A DNA stretch of 61,825 nt, from positions 1 through 61,825 of the forward strand of contig JAISWI010000010.1 in assembly GCA_031270865.1 (NCBI GenBank), read 5' to 3'. The translations under genes and the position numbers were made by a program. Below the pieces are notes generated by a model. It did not search any database and was not told the origin of the DNA. It saw only the letters and a program-made list of their open reading frames with translations. Source of the DNA: Oscillospiraceae bacterium. Lineage in GTDB: Bacteria; Bacillota; Clostridia; Christensenellales; Aristaeellaceae. Positions 9,611-19,104 of this stretch are shown here, piece by piece. Position 1 is the stretch's first letter, and every line of letters begins with the position of its first letter.

Positions 9611-9755
9611 GCGATTACCTCCTATAGTTTTGATGCGGCGCCCTGATGGAAACGCCGTCTATATACATCCATTATCCGTGAAAACCAGCTGAATCGTTAG
9701 GACTATTTTCATGAATACACGTCTGATTTTCAAGTGATTGAGCCTCGCGGCGGGG

Positions 9756-9784
9756 TTGTGAAACCTGCCGCCGTCGGATATACT
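9756..9784 (+). promoter_or_regulatory. Candidate promoter of the AraC-type regulator
   Basis: TTGTGA (9756-9761) and TATACT (9779-9784) are 17 bases apart. A GGAGGG Shine-Dalgarno sequence follows at 9818-9823. Confidence 0.5.
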
Positions 9785-9860
9785 ATCGGGTAGCGGCTGC
9801 GCCTGACGTTCCGGAACGGAGGGATGATCCATCAACATACTCGATGTATACCGCCGCTCG

Positions 9861-11051
9861 ATGGAGGCGTTTGGTATTCCGTTTCGCGTATTCAACGCTG
9901 GGATGGACGGCCTGGACAGCTTCGACGGCGGGCTTTACCGCGACGTACTGGGTTATCATGAAGATATAAGGATGCTTCGGGTAGCGATGGCAAGCATCAA
10001 ACCGCATGAGCTGTTCCTAGAAACCGACGCGCTCGGTAATAGCTACTTCATATGCCTGCTGCCTGACACATACTGGCCGGACGTTTTTCTATTCATCGGT
10101 CCATGGAGAAACAACGAAACAGCTGAGCCTGTGCCAGTTGTGGTCTCGAAGCTCAACCTGCCCGCGCCGGTTGCTGCCAAGGTTACCGAATACCTTTACG
10201 GCGTACCGCTGATAAAAGACGCGTGGGCGCTGCGCCGCTTGGCGTTAACCCTGTTTTCATGTACGCATTCAGACTCGGTACAGGTTCGAATCGGAAGGCT
10301 TGACCACTTTATCACGCGCCAAAGTGACGGCGAGACGTATAACCCTCAGGCGGGCGAGCTCTTCTCACTGAAAAGGTATGAAGAGCGGTACGCGCATGAG
10401 AACGCGTTAGTCCAGGCTGTAACCGACAATGATATACAAGAAGCCTTACGCCACCTCGACGGCTGGTTGAACGCTCGGACAGGCGTTGTGAACAGCAACC
10501 TGGCGGACGCGCAGCGGTTCCAATTGCTGACGCTCAACACGCTGCTTCGCAAAGGCGTTGAGCGCGCGGGCGCGCATCCCGCGCATATCGACGCAGTGTC
10601 CGGCGAGTTCGTCTATCGGGTCGGGACGCTTGAGCGCATACGCGAGGTGGGCGTGTTGGCGGAAGAGATGATACGCCGCTACGCTGGGTTGGTCTCCCAG
10701 TTCGCCTGGCCGGATTACTCGGCGCTCGTACGTCAAACCATCAACACCATCGACTTCAACCTGCGCAACCCATTGTCATTGCGCGTCCTTGCGGAGCTGG
10801 CGCATGTTTCGCATGGGTATTTGTCCGCGAGGTTCAAACAGGAAACAGGCAAGACCCTGACAGACTTTATCAACGCGCGTCGGCTTCACCGCGCCGCGCA
10901 TCTGCTTGGCGCGACGCTGATGCCCGTCCAGCAGATTGCGGCGCAATGCGGTTATATGGATATGAGTTACTTCGCGCGGCAGTTCCGGCGGCATTACGGA
11001 ATGACGGCCAAGGGATACAGGGACGCGAAGATTGCGGGGATGATTAAGTAA
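9861..11051 (+). CDS. AraC-family transcriptional regulator of the adjacent sugar operon
   Basis: The product (396 residues from this ATG) has a C-terminal AraC/XylS DNA-binding domain of two helix-turn-helix units. SLRVLAELAHVSHGYLSARFKQETG is the first, and QQIAAQCGYMDMSYFARQFRRHYG with the family ending MTAKGYRD is the second. The N-terminal 250 residues are probably a ligand-sensing domain. The start is doubtful. No ribosome binding site precedes the ATG at 9861, yet the frame is open back to a stop at 9825, GGAGGG stands at 9818-9823, and the codons from 9831 (ATC AAC ATA CTC...) read like genuine protein. A rare ATC or ATA start around 9831-9837 is therefore possible. It diverges from the LplA-type binding-protein gene, the usual layout for an operon-specific activator. 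Confidence 0.9.
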   Translation: MEAFGIPFRVFNAGMDGLDSFDGGLYRDVLGYHEDIRMLRVAMASIKPHELFLETDALGNSYFICLLPDTYWPDVFLFIGPWRNNETAEPVPVVVSKLNLPAPVAAKVTEYLYGVPLIKDAWALRRLALTLFSCTHSDSVQVRIGRLDHFITRQSDGETYNPQAGELFSLKRYEERYAHENALVQAVTDNDIQEALRHLDGWLNARTGVVNSNLADAQRFQLLTLNTLLRKGVERAGAHPAHIDAVSGEFVYRVGTLERIREVGVLAEEMIRRYAGLVSQFAWPDYSALVRQTINTIDFNLRNPLSLRVLAELAHVSHGYLSARFKQETGKTLTDFINARRLHRAAHLLGATLMPVQQIAAQCGYMDMSYFARQFRRHYGMTAKGYRDAKIAGMIK

Positions 11052-11440
11052 GTATTCAGGAAAAGAGTATATCCACATTATCGTTACGCTAACGTATCCG
11101 TCAAAAACCACCAGCACCTACCAGCGAATGATACAATAGCCCTGAGCCGACTTGAAAAAACAAGCGATTCGAATAAGTTGTATTAGTTTTTTCAAGTGGA
11201 TATGGTGCGTAGTAATGGGCGCGCGGGAGTTGCCAGGCGTACTGATAGTTGGGATTAGGGGATATATCGTCCCAGATTATCCTCATAAGTTGGTGAATTA
11301 CCTATTGACGCGATCATTGTATTATCATCCATTCCTTGATATTGATATATTATTTATCAACAACCCAATATTAATAATCTTTTAAGTACCTGAATCCCAC
11401 TTTCGCCCAACTCTTGCGCCATATAAAGTAAACGGTAGCA
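11052..11440. other. AT-rich intergenic stretch with one inverted repeat
   Basis: I see no convincing gene here. The stretch is distinctly AT-richer than its surroundings. CTTGAAAAAAC (11151-11161) and GTTTTTTCAAG (11186-11196) form a perfect 11-bp inverted repeat with a 24-base loop, 100 bp after the regulator gene; it may end transcription in either direction. Confidence 0.4.
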
Positions 11441-11482
11441 CCTAATCAAGTGACACCGCTTTTTCTTGCCCAAATGTTTCAT
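11357..11482 (-). CDS. Possible 41-residue basic small protein
   Basis: An ATG at 11482 follows GAGGAGG at a somewhat long distance (about 13 bases). It opens a frame that begins MKHLGKKKRCHLIRCYRL and ends in LKRLLILGC. The N-terminal half is strongly basic. I do not recognise it. It may be the beginning of a broken gene, because remnants of another protein lie just upstream on the same strand. Confidence 0.22.
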   Translation of the reverse strand: MKHLGKKKRCHLIRCYRLLYMAQELGESGIQVLKRLLILGC

Positions 11483-11499
11483 TATTTACAATTGTCCTC

Positions 11500-11870
11500 C
11501 TCGGAGTTTTGCGGACGCGCGCTCGACCCGCGCCGCTTTCCAGCACAACAGCTGAATATGGGCCTGCGCTCCTTTCGTCTGGTTGTGTCAATAAACCTTC
11601 GTCAATCGGCATATCCTCCGGTTTCGCGGCAATGCCGTATTCAATCTCCGGCAAATATCCGACATATGTCCAGACCGATAGCGCGTCCTGACCCGGCCAG
11701 GCGAGGCCGAAGATAGTAGAAGCAATATCAAAAAGTGAGGTGGGACTTAGAATCCCGGCCGCCCTGTAAAATCAGGTGTGGCAGGGATGTCGTGGTAGGC
11801 AATTTATTATCGACAGCAAAAACCGCGCGATAAGACCTGACGCTGACTGCCAAGCCTGCCAGCGCCAGGC
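11500..11870 (-). pseudogene. Remnant of an unrecognised membrane protein gene
   Basis: Directly after the rhamnosidase-like gene on the minus strand, one frame reads ALAGLALAGLAVSVRSYRA (a membrane-helix-like stretch). After a frame change it continues FDIASTIFGLAWPGQDALS and VGYLPEIEYGIAAKPEDMPI. The two pieces look like protein but have no common frame and no start site. I infer a frameshifted remnant; I cannot name the family. Confidence 0.3.
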
Positions 11871-11880
11871 CAGCCAACGC

Positions 11881-13905
11881 TTAGCGGGTCACCTTCATTT
11901 GCGGATCGCCTTCTTCAGCATGAACGCGCAATATACCCCTACCCATATCAATTGTGAAATCGTACCTTTTCAGCACAGAGTAGTCCGGCTGAATATCGAC
12001 GGTTCTCCATGCGTCATAAGTATACGCGCCGGCGAAATGCTTGTATAGTATGGTCAGCGGAGCTCCGGACCAGGCGTGGTTGCGCGTGCCAAGGATATGG
12101 AAGTCCTCCCAAAGCGTGCCGTCGCCGTTGCGTATCAGCGGCATGTAACGCTCCATCATGCGGTCGAAGGCCTCACGCTTGTACCCCATTCGGCACAACG
12201 CCTCCAGCACATAACCTTCCAGATATGGCGCGCAGTTATAGACAGAAACCAACAGGTTTTTTATATGCGCGTACTGGTCGGGCGACGCCAAACCAGCCAG
12301 CGCTGCCAGCGCGTTCGCCCTCTCGTCGAAGTACCCCTCCGCCGACGAAAACCCTTGGAAACCGTTCGCTTGTCTCCAATATGTCCTGAACGCGCGTTCT
12401 ATGGATTCCAAACGCTCCTGTATGAACGCGTCATGCCCATGCCTCCCCAGCGTGTCCGCCATGTATTTACAGAACCTCAGGGCCATAACATACCAGCAGT
12501 TCTCCTGCAGCAACACGTCATTGTTGCAAAGGTGATCCGCCCATCGCCAATCCCCTTTCCGGGACGCGACCAGCCCGCCGCCGTCCATTTCCCACAGCGA
12601 CAGGTAACGTATGGCGGGCTCAAACGCTTCCTCCAGTATTTCCCTGTCCGCCGTGAAGTCGTAGTACGTCCGGATCATCCCGATGTCCGATAACGCGTTG
12701 AGGCTCTGCGAAGGCAGCTCACACGAATGGATGCCCGGGACGTTCCCGACTAACACGTCGCCTTTTCGAAGGCGCAGGAAGTTGAGTATCGCCTTCTTCA
12801 GCAGCGGGACCGCGTTCCTGTCCAACGCTAAAAACACTTGGGGCGTTTGAACGCTGACGTCGCCTATCCACTGGCCGCGCTCCCTGTCCGGACAATCCAT
12901 AAAGTTGTCGCGCATGCAAAACGTCAGCGTCCTCGCGCACTTCTCAATAAGCGTGTCTACGTCTGGGTTTCCTGTCCTTAATAAGCCCGGGCAGCCGGTG
13001 TCGTATTCGGACACGCGGTACCCCAGCGCGATTACCCGGACGGCGTCGGGGACGCTAAAGAGGATTGACGCGCACGCCTGCCAGTCCAGGCTGATGAATT
13101 CGTTCAGGCCTGGTTTGCAGATATACTCCGTCCTATGGCCATTATAACGATTATTATGGTCCCCCGGCCCGCCCGGGACCGTGTACCTGTCGGTCCGGAC
13201 GCCGATACGTTCGCCGCCCTTCGCCTCCAACCTGAAATATGGCAGGATATGGCGCGGTTCAGGCAGCTTTACTTCGTATACATCGCCCTTAACGGTATAG
13301 TCGGACTCGACGACGCCGGAGAAACGGAACAAGGGGATTGGCCGCGGATACAGATTGCCAAACGGAACCGGATCCAGCTCAACCGACGGCTCCAGCGGCG
13401 GATCGACACAGTTCGCGTCATACACGATATTAAACCCGCCGTACAGATACGCGGGCTGGTCGCCCTCGGAGGACGCGGCGTATGATCGCTGCCGGGATGA
13501 CAGCGTTCCGCGATCGGAGTACACTCCTAGCCCGTCACACTCGAATATCAGGCCTCCGCAGGGAAGCGGGTTGTTATTCCGCCCGCCGCCGCCCCAATGC
13601 CATACAAGTATATCCATAACATTCTCGCCATTCTTCACGCGAGGCGATATATCCACGCTGTCCGCGAAACCTGAACCCGCCTCATACGCGTCGCGCAGCA
13701 GCCCGCCTTCCAGCACAACCGGCTCGCCGTTGATCCACATATGATAGCGCGTGTCCGCGCTGATGAGCAGCGCGTAATCCCCTTCATGTTCAACGGTGAA
13801 GGCCTTGCGGAACAGCGTCCATTCGTTAGGGGCGCTGTTGTTATTGGACCATATCCACTTCGCCCGGGTAAAACGCGATCTGACAAGTTCGCGCGCTGCG
13901 CTCAT
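11881..13905 (-). CDS. Alpha-L-rhamnosidase-like glycoside hydrolase (GH78-type six-hairpin)
   Basis: The 674-residue cytoplasmic enzyme (no signal peptide) has an N-terminal beta-sandwich of the rhamnosidase kind, for example FTRAKWIWSNNNSAPNEW and GDYALLISADTRYHMWING at residues 12-60. An alpha/alpha-six-hairpin catalytic domain follows. The segment DCPDRERGQWIGD (337-349) corresponds to the family motif that holds the proposed general acid, here probably Glu342. GTRNHAWSGAPLTILYKHFAG near the C-terminus matches the closing region of the barrel. GGAGG precedes the ATG at 13905 by 9 bases. It is the last gene of the second sugar operon, so it probably splits rhamnosides brought in by that transporter. 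Another six-hairpin specificity is possible. Confidence 0.8.
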   Translation of the reverse strand: MSAARELVRSRFTRAKWIWSNNNSAPNEWTLFRKAFTVEHEGDYALLISADTRYHMWINGEPVVLEGGLLRDAYEAGSGFADSVDISPRVKNGENVMDILVWHWGGGGRNNNPLPCGGLIFECDGLGVYSDRGTLSSRQRSYAASSEGDQPAYLYGGFNIVYDANCVDPPLEPSVELDPVPFGNLYPRPIPLFRFSGVVESDYTVKGDVYEVKLPEPRHILPYFRLEAKGGERIGVRTDRYTVPGGPGDHNNRYNGHRTEYICKPGLNEFISLDWQACASILFSVPDAVRVIALGYRVSEYDTGCPGLLRTGNPDVDTLIEKCARTLTFCMRDNFMDCPDRERGQWIGDVSVQTPQVFLALDRNAVPLLKKAILNFLRLRKGDVLVGNVPGIHSCELPSQSLNALSDIGMIRTYYDFTADREILEEAFEPAIRYLSLWEMDGGGLVASRKGDWRWADHLCNNDVLLQENCWYVMALRFCKYMADTLGRHGHDAFIQERLESIERAFRTYWRQANGFQGFSSAEGYFDERANALAALAGLASPDQYAHIKNLLVSVYNCAPYLEGYVLEALCRMGYKREAFDRMMERYMPLIRNGDGTLWEDFHILGTRNHAWSGAPLTILYKHFAGAYTYDAWRTVDIQPDYSVLKRYDFTIDMGRGILRVHAEEGDPQMKVTR

Positions 13906-14033
13906 AAATGATATCCTCCACTAATTATTCGGACGACGGCCCCTCCGCGCCTGCCTCGGCCGCCCGAACAGACGCGTTTTGCAATCATTTTATAGTCGGA
14001 AGTCATATCGCGTTATTTGACATATCCCATCTT

Positions 14034-16295
14034 TTACACATCCCCCTCCCTGCGGGCGGTCCGCTTCCTCCGCCATTCGTCCGGCGTACTGCGCGTCACG
14101 CGCTTGAACACCGTGTAGAAATAGCTCCCCTCCTGGAACCCGACCAGCGTCCCGACGCGGTTCGCCGGAATGTCGGTCGTTGAGAGCAGCCGCTCCGCTT
14201 CCTCAAGCCTTACATCCTGGATGTACCGCGACAGCGTGACGCCCTCGATATCCTTGAACAGTTTGCGCACATAGTTGGGCGACAGCTCGACCATTTCAGC
14301 GATGCCCTCCACGGACAGCGAGCAGTCGCCGTATAGCGAGAGCACGATCTCCTTGATCCTCCGCGCCAGAGCGTTGAGCCGCTCGTCGCGGCGGCTGCGC
14401 TGCGCGTCCAACAGCCTTCCAGCCAGCAGATCAAACCAACGCCGCGCCTCGTCCAGCGTGGGTAGTGACAGCAGCGCGTTTATGTGTGATAACGCCCCAG
14501 CCTGCACCGGTCCGCTCTCGCCCTCCGGGAACAACGCCAGCAGCGCCATAAGCAGCTGCCGCAGGGCCAGCTTCGACTGCTGGACCGACATCTCGCCGGC
14601 CGCCTCGAAGAAAGCGTCCAACGTTTCAGAGACGTCCACGCCCGCGCGTATCCGCAGCAGCAGCGTCTTCTCCAAAGCGCGAGGGTAATAATACTCCGCG
14701 CTCTCGCGCCGCGCTATGTCTTCGTATAGTATAACAGCTTCCTGGCCGAACAGGAACGTATACTCAAGCGCGGTATACGCGGCTTGATACGCTCCGCGCA
14801 GTTCGCGCAGCGGATAGACAGGGCTGACGCCCGCCGCTATGCCCATGCCGCCGACGCGGATGGTCCCTCCGTCCGCGTTCGGCGGCAGTAAACAGCAGAT
14901 CATCCCGCCGACAGACTCGCCAAGCAGTATGACGCCCGGAAGACTGGACAGCGTTTCGGAAACGCCGCGCCGCGCTTCAACGGCGTTGTCCTCAATGACC
15001 GACGGGCGCAGCAGCCCGACGGATACGCGCGTATCCGGTTTCAACCCAAACCGCTGGCACTGGGCGTCGAACGCCGGGCCAGGCCTATCCAGCATCAGGT
15101 TCAGAATGAAGAAATCCCTCAGCCTCGGCAGGTCGATACGGCTGAATGCCTCGACGCTCGCTGATAAGGATTGAATTGATTGCTCCAGATAGGTGAACTC
15201 GTTTGCTTGCGCGTCCTGCCGCGCCGCGCTGTCTCCAGCCATGCGCAGCATCCGTCCGACCGGAACCAGCAGCTGGCCCATCGCCGCCATCAGCCCGAAC
15301 GCCAGCAGCATCGTCACCAATATACCTATAACCATCACCAGGCCCAGTATGTCGCGCATCCCGGCGGTCAACGCGTCCTTGTCGTATATCTGCGCTATCA
15401 GCCAATCCAGCCCGGTGAACTGGCTGAACCGCTCGTATACCACCAGCGAGGCGCGGCCCCCTACCATTTCGGTGAAGTCGCCGCTCTGATCGCCGCCGCC
15501 GCGTATCCGCTCGAAGAACGCCTCGCCGGACACGTCGGAGAACACATATTCCGAGTCTGTATCCGATATAACGATTCCGTCCGCGCTCAGTATCAACGAC
15601 CGCGCGGACGGGTCGGGTGCGCCGGCGGTCAGTATCGCCTGCAGGCTCCGCAGGTCAAGGTTGACCGCCATCGCGGAGGATACGCCCGCGCCGAACACGA
15701 ACGTCACGGCGTTCAGGTCGTGAATGGTTGTGCCGTATGTATACCTTAGCCGGCGCGGATATACCGCGTGGGTAGTGGCTGTGTCCGTCCGCGACGCGCG
15801 CGGCCGCAGCAGTTCCATCAGCCCCGCGTCGTAGAACCGGTCCGACCGCTGCATCACGCCGATCGACGAGAACACGCTGTCCGTTGGCAGGTTATACACG
15901 CAGGCGGAGTCAAACAACTCGTTCGAGTAAACAAGATCGCCCAGCGTCGTGAACAGCTGCGCGTATTCTACCGGGGTCATGTGGTCGGATTCCAAACCCA
16001 TAATGATCGTGGAGTTGGTGCGGTACTCGCGCTCCATCTGGCGGTAGAGCGCCCGCAGCGTGATGTTGATCGACTCCGCCGCCTGGCGCAAGCTCTGCCG
16101 CGCGACCTGCGCCGTCTGCCGCGCGGCGCGCGCGGAGAATACCCCGAACAGCGTTATAGTCAGCAGACTGGGCAGCGCGACGCCCAACGCGAGCGAATAT
16201 ATCAACGCGCGGATCATCGCGCTGCGCCTTCCGAAACGCCTCGCGAAGAACCGCAGGCTGTTCAGCACGCCCTGGGCGTCGCGCCGTCCTCCCAT
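14034..16295 (-). CDS. Membrane-bound sensor and AraC-type transcriptional regulator
   Basis: The 753-residue protein joins an extracellular sensor to a DNA-binding domain. A first membrane helix lies at about residues 28-50, then comes an extracytoplasmic region of the Cache type (to about 300), then a second helix (LVMVIGILVTMLLAFGLMAAMG) and a cytoplasmic linker. The C-terminal AraC domain contains CSLSVEGIAEMVELSPNYVRKLF and closes with GFQEGSYFYTVFKRVT. This layout is common beside LplABC operons in Firmicutes, where the protein senses a sugar outside and activates the operon directly, without a histidine kinase. AAGGAG precedes the ATG by 7 bases. It lies between the binding-protein gene and the glycosidase, so it is probably co-transcribed and self-reinforcing. 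Confidence 0.87.
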   Translation of the reverse strand: MGGRRDAQGVLNSLRFFARRFGRRSAMIRALIYSLALGVALPSLLTITLFGVFSARAARQTAQVARQSLRQAAESINITLRALYRQMEREYRTNSTIIMGLESDHMTPVEYAQLFTTLGDLVYSNELFDSACVYNLPTDSVFSSIGVMQRSDRFYDAGLMELLRPRASRTDTATTHAVYPRRLRYTYGTTIHDLNAVTFVFGAGVSSAMAVNLDLRSLQAILTAGAPDPSARSLILSADGIVISDTDSEYVFSDVSGEAFFERIRGGGDQSGDFTEMVGGRASLVVYERFSQFTGLDWLIAQIYDKDALTAGMRDILGLVMVIGILVTMLLAFGLMAAMGQLLVPVGRMLRMAGDSAARQDAQANEFTYLEQSIQSLSASVEAFSRIDLPRLRDFFILNLMLDRPGPAFDAQCQRFGLKPDTRVSVGLLRPSVIEDNAVEARRGVSETLSSLPGVILLGESVGGMICCLLPPNADGGTIRVGGMGIAAGVSPVYPLRELRGAYQAAYTALEYTFLFGQEAVILYEDIARRESAEYYYPRALEKTLLLRIRAGVDVSETLDAFFEAAGEMSVQQSKLALRQLLMALLALFPEGESGPVQAGALSHINALLSLPTLDEARRWFDLLAGRLLDAQRSRRDERLNALARRIKEIVLSLYGDCSLSVEGIAEMVELSPNYVRKLFKDIEGVTLSRYIQDVRLEEAERLLSTTDIPANRVGTLVGFQEGSYFYTVFKRVTRSTPDEWRRKRTARREGDV

Positions 16296-16457
16296 CGAAT
16301 AACTCCTTAGACCTCCTGTGTCAACCAGCCTTCGGTCTCACAACCCATAAAGGCGGTTGACGCGAATCCGCTGGACACGCTTCCCGGCAAACCCTACGGC
16401 GGCGAGGCAATGCCGCATCCGCCGACGCCGTCGAAGCCAGGCCCGCGCGAAATCGCC

Positions 16458-16482
16458 AAAGGGGGATCGTCGATCCCCCTTT
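16458..16482 (-). terminator. Palindromic terminator-like hairpin after the binding-protein gene
   Basis: AAAGGGGGATCG and CGATCCCCCTTT form a perfect 12-bp stem around a single base. It lies 34 bp after the stop of the solute-binding-protein gene, in the minus-strand direction. Such a hairpin often lowers expression of the downstream genes compared with the abundant binding protein. Confidence 0.6.
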
Positions 16483-16515
16483 ATGGTCCCGCGCCCGTGG
16501 CCGACGTGATTAATG

Positions 16516-18129
16516 TCACTGCCCCGCGTAAGGATTCGCCAGCAGGAACTCATTGAACTGCCGTTCCATTTCCTCGACGACGATCCAGTATCCCGCCGCC
16601 TCATACTGCGCTTGTATCTTCGACATCTCGCCCTCGAAATCCTCCACGACACCGTTCTCAACCGCGCGTTTCATGGATTTCAGGTCGTTGATCTTGGCGA
16701 CCTCCGTCTTGATCGCGTCGGTCACGAACGTGAAGCCCGCGTCCACGCGTTTGTAGTAGAAGTTCGGATCGCGCATCTTCTGGTAAATCTCGGAGATGAA
16801 CGCGGGCGTATCCGCGTGGTCGCGCGCCAGCAGCGGGTTCCACGTCAGGACATAACCGTAGAAGTTGTAGTTCTGGTTCAGGTCGACGCCTTCGGGATAC
16901 GCGTACTGGTGTTCGCCCACCGCGACCCAGTGCTTGCCCTCGACGCCCAGTTCCAGCAGGTCGTGATTCGCGGGATCCTCGAATATCCAGTTGAGGAAGC
17001 CAACCACGCGGTCGATGTTCTTGGATGTGGTCGGGATCGCGCCGAAGTTCCACGCGCGGAAGTCCGATCCGGAGGCCTTGTCCACGCCGTGGCGTATGCC
17101 CAGCTCGGTCATGAACAGACCCAGCTCGGCGTCAGGAATGGCGGCCTTAAGGCGCGAGACCGTGTCCATATAGGTGTCGGCCGCCCGTGGGAACGACGCG
17201 GCGCGGCCGGACATGAACTGGCCTTCATAGTCCTTTTGGGAGAGCAGGTCGTTTTCCAGATAACCCTTCACATACCACTCGCGGGCCAGCTTGTAGCTGA
17301 GCAGCGGGTCCTCGGCCTTGCGGTAATCGGGCAGCCTCGACCAATATTCCGGGTCTAGCTCGGGGAATACCTGCCGCGACGCGTAGGCCTTGCCGTCCTC
17401 GCCGATCACGATCGAAACGTCGCTGACCATGACGCTGTTATGCTGGGAAGTGATCGGATCGGCGCGGTACAGGTCGGTGATCGTCCCGTTGATACTGTCG
17501 TTCGAGCCTAGGAAGCTGAACGGGGCCATGCCCGGCTCGTTCTCAAGTATCTGGTCGAAGAAAGCGGTCAGGCTGTCGTAATCCTTGATCTCTATGCCGT
17601 ACTTGTCGGCGAGATCCTTGCGGTAATAGATCGCGCCGCCGCCCGAATACGCGTTGGTGAATGGCAGCGCGTACAAATGGGTCTCGCCGCTGGCGTCGGT
17701 CACGGCGTTGTTGCCGCGCAGGTCGCCGGAGAAATACCGGGCCAGGCCGGGATACTCGCCCGACTCGATATACGTGTCCAGGTTGACAAGCAACCCCTTC
17801 GATACCATCTGCGCCAGCGAGGGCGTGGTCCACTGCGCGACGAACACGAAGTCCAGCGGCTCACCCGACGACATCTTCAGCGAGGCCTTCTGGCCTATGT
17901 CGTCGAACGTGGTGAACGTGTAGTTTATCCGCACGTTCAGCGTCGGGTCGGTCTGCTCGTACACCTTGGCGAGCACGGCGTCCATGTCGTTTACCTGTGA
18001 AACGGGCGATGGCGCGAGAAACTCCAGCGTTACCTGTTTGGGCTGTTCGGCGGACGCCATGCCGCCGAATCCAGCCAGCAGCATGGAGGCGGCCAGCAGA
18101 ACGCATAGCCCGCATGCCGGCTTTGTCAT
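16516..18129 (-). CDS. Extracellular solute-binding protein of the second sugar ABC transporter
   Basis: The 537-residue product starts with a signal peptide (MTKPACGLCVLLAASMLLAG, then GGMASAEQ). Cleavage after ASA is likely; a lipobox is not convincing. The mature part follows the LplA-type pattern, including TLEFLAPSPVSQVNDMD, GEPLDFVFVAQW, LYALPFTNAYSGGGAIYYRKD, and the domain with FLNWIFEDPANHDLLELGVEG. AAGGAGG stands before the ATG. It follows the two permease genes, as in many LplB-LplC-binding-protein operons. The ligand is probably an oligosaccharide, perhaps a rhamnose-containing one given the downstream glycosidase; that is inference. Confidence 0.9.
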   Translation of the reverse strand: MTKPACGLCVLLAASMLLAGFGGMASAEQPKQVTLEFLAPSPVSQVNDMDAVLAKVYEQTDPTLNVRINYTFTTFDDIGQKASLKMSSGEPLDFVFVAQWTTPSLAQMVSKGLLVNLDTYIESGEYPGLARYFSGDLRGNNAVTDASGETHLYALPFTNAYSGGGAIYYRKDLADKYGIEIKDYDSLTAFFDQILENEPGMAPFSFLGSNDSINGTITDLYRADPITSQHNSVMVSDVSIVIGEDGKAYASRQVFPELDPEYWSRLPDYRKAEDPLLSYKLAREWYVKGYLENDLLSQKDYEGQFMSGRAASFPRAADTYMDTVSRLKAAIPDAELGLFMTELGIRHGVDKASGSDFRAWNFGAIPTTSKNIDRVVGFLNWIFEDPANHDLLELGVEGKHWVAVGEHQYAYPEGVDLNQNYNFYGYVLTWNPLLARDHADTPAFISEIYQKMRDPNFYYKRVDAGFTFVTDAIKTEVAKINDLKSMKRAVENGVVEDFEGEMSKIQAQYEAAGYWIVVEEMERQFNEFLLANPYAGQ

Positions 18130-18186
18130 GGTAAACCCTCCTTCATAGATCGCGTTATTGGTTTATAGACCGGGCCGCCGGGACGT

Positions 18187-19080
18187 TCAGCCCTTGACGG
18201 ATCCGATCAGGATGCCCCCGATAAAGTAGCGCTGCAGGAACGGGTATAGCAGCACGATCGGGCCGATGGATACCATCGCCGTCGCCAGGCGTATCCCGAT
18301 GGTCGGCACGGGGATATTCCCCAGCGACTGCCGCGCCTGCGGGTTCATCGACGAGGTGAGGAAGTCCACCTGCTGCTGCAGCTTCATGATGAGGAACTGC
18401 AGCGTAAACATGTTCCGCCTGTCGATATACAGGAGCGCCCGGTACCATTCGTTCCAGTACCCCATCGCGGCGAACAGCCCGATCGTCGCGAGGATCGGCT
18501 TGGACAGCGGCAGCGCGATCGACCGGAATATCCGCAGGTCGCCCGCGCCGTCGATCCTGGCGGACTCGGCCAGCGATTCCGGCAGCGTCGTAAAGTAGTT
18601 GCGCATAAGGAACAGGTTGTACGCGTTCAGCGCGGCGGGTATGATCAGCACGAGCAGGTTGTTCTTCAGGCGCAGGAAGCGCACGGTCAGTATGTAATTG
18701 GGCACTAGCCCGCCGTTGAACAGCATCGTGAAATACGCGAAGAACGCGATCGCGCCCCGGCCGCGCATCGTCCTCAGCGACAGCGGGAAAGCTGTCATCG
18801 CGGTCAGGAGCAGCGTCGCGCCAACGCCCAGCGCGGTCGTGAGTATGGTAACGCCGTAAGCGCGGAGAACGTCGTCGCTGCCGCTGAATATCAATCTGTA
18901 ACTGGTCAGGTCAAACTGGTTGATCCACAGCTGGTAACCCGAGCGGATCAGCGCGTACTCATTCGAGAACGACGCGACCAGCGCCACCCACAGCGGCGCC
19001 AGGCACACCAGCGCGAACACCGCGCATACGAGCGTGAAGCCCGCGACCGTCGCGCGGTCAGCGGCAGACTCCCTGCGCAC
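18187..19080 (-). CDS. Carbohydrate ABC transporter permease, LplC/YtcP type
   Basis: This 297-residue six-helix membrane permease has the EAA loop ESARIDGAGDLRIFRSIALP and the family phrases FNGGLVPNYILTVRFLRLKN, NEWYRALLYID and the C-terminal FIGGILIGSVKG. The start is a GTG at 19080 behind a purine-rich GGAGGGGGAAGG. It follows the LplB-type permease after 24 bp and pairs with it. The ATPase subunit is not in the window. Confidence 0.92.
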   Translation of the reverse strand: MRRESAADRATVAGFTLVCAVFALVCLAPLWVALVASFSNEYALIRSGYQLWINQFDLTSYRLIFSGSDDVLRAYGVTILTTALGVGATLLLTAMTAFPLSLRTMRGRGAIAFFAYFTMLFNGGLVPNYILTVRFLRLKNNLLVLIIPAALNAYNLFLMRNYFTTLPESLAESARIDGAGDLRIFRSIALPLSKPILATIGLFAAMGYWNEWYRALLYIDRRNMFTLQFLIMKLQQQVDFLTSSMNPQARQSLGNIPVPTIGIRLATAMVSIGPIVLLYPFLQRYFIGGILIGSVKG

Positions 19081-19104
19081 ACAGCCTTCCCCCTCCCGAG
19101 TTAA

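Noticed and set aside
11152-11385. A 77-residue plus-strand frame in the AT-rich gap
   Set aside because: No ribosome binding site, overlap with an inverted repeat and no recognisable protein character.
15180-16310. Long plus-strand frames opposite the sensor-regulator gene
   Set aside because: They are antisense shadows of a well-supported 753-residue protein and have no start signals or motifs.
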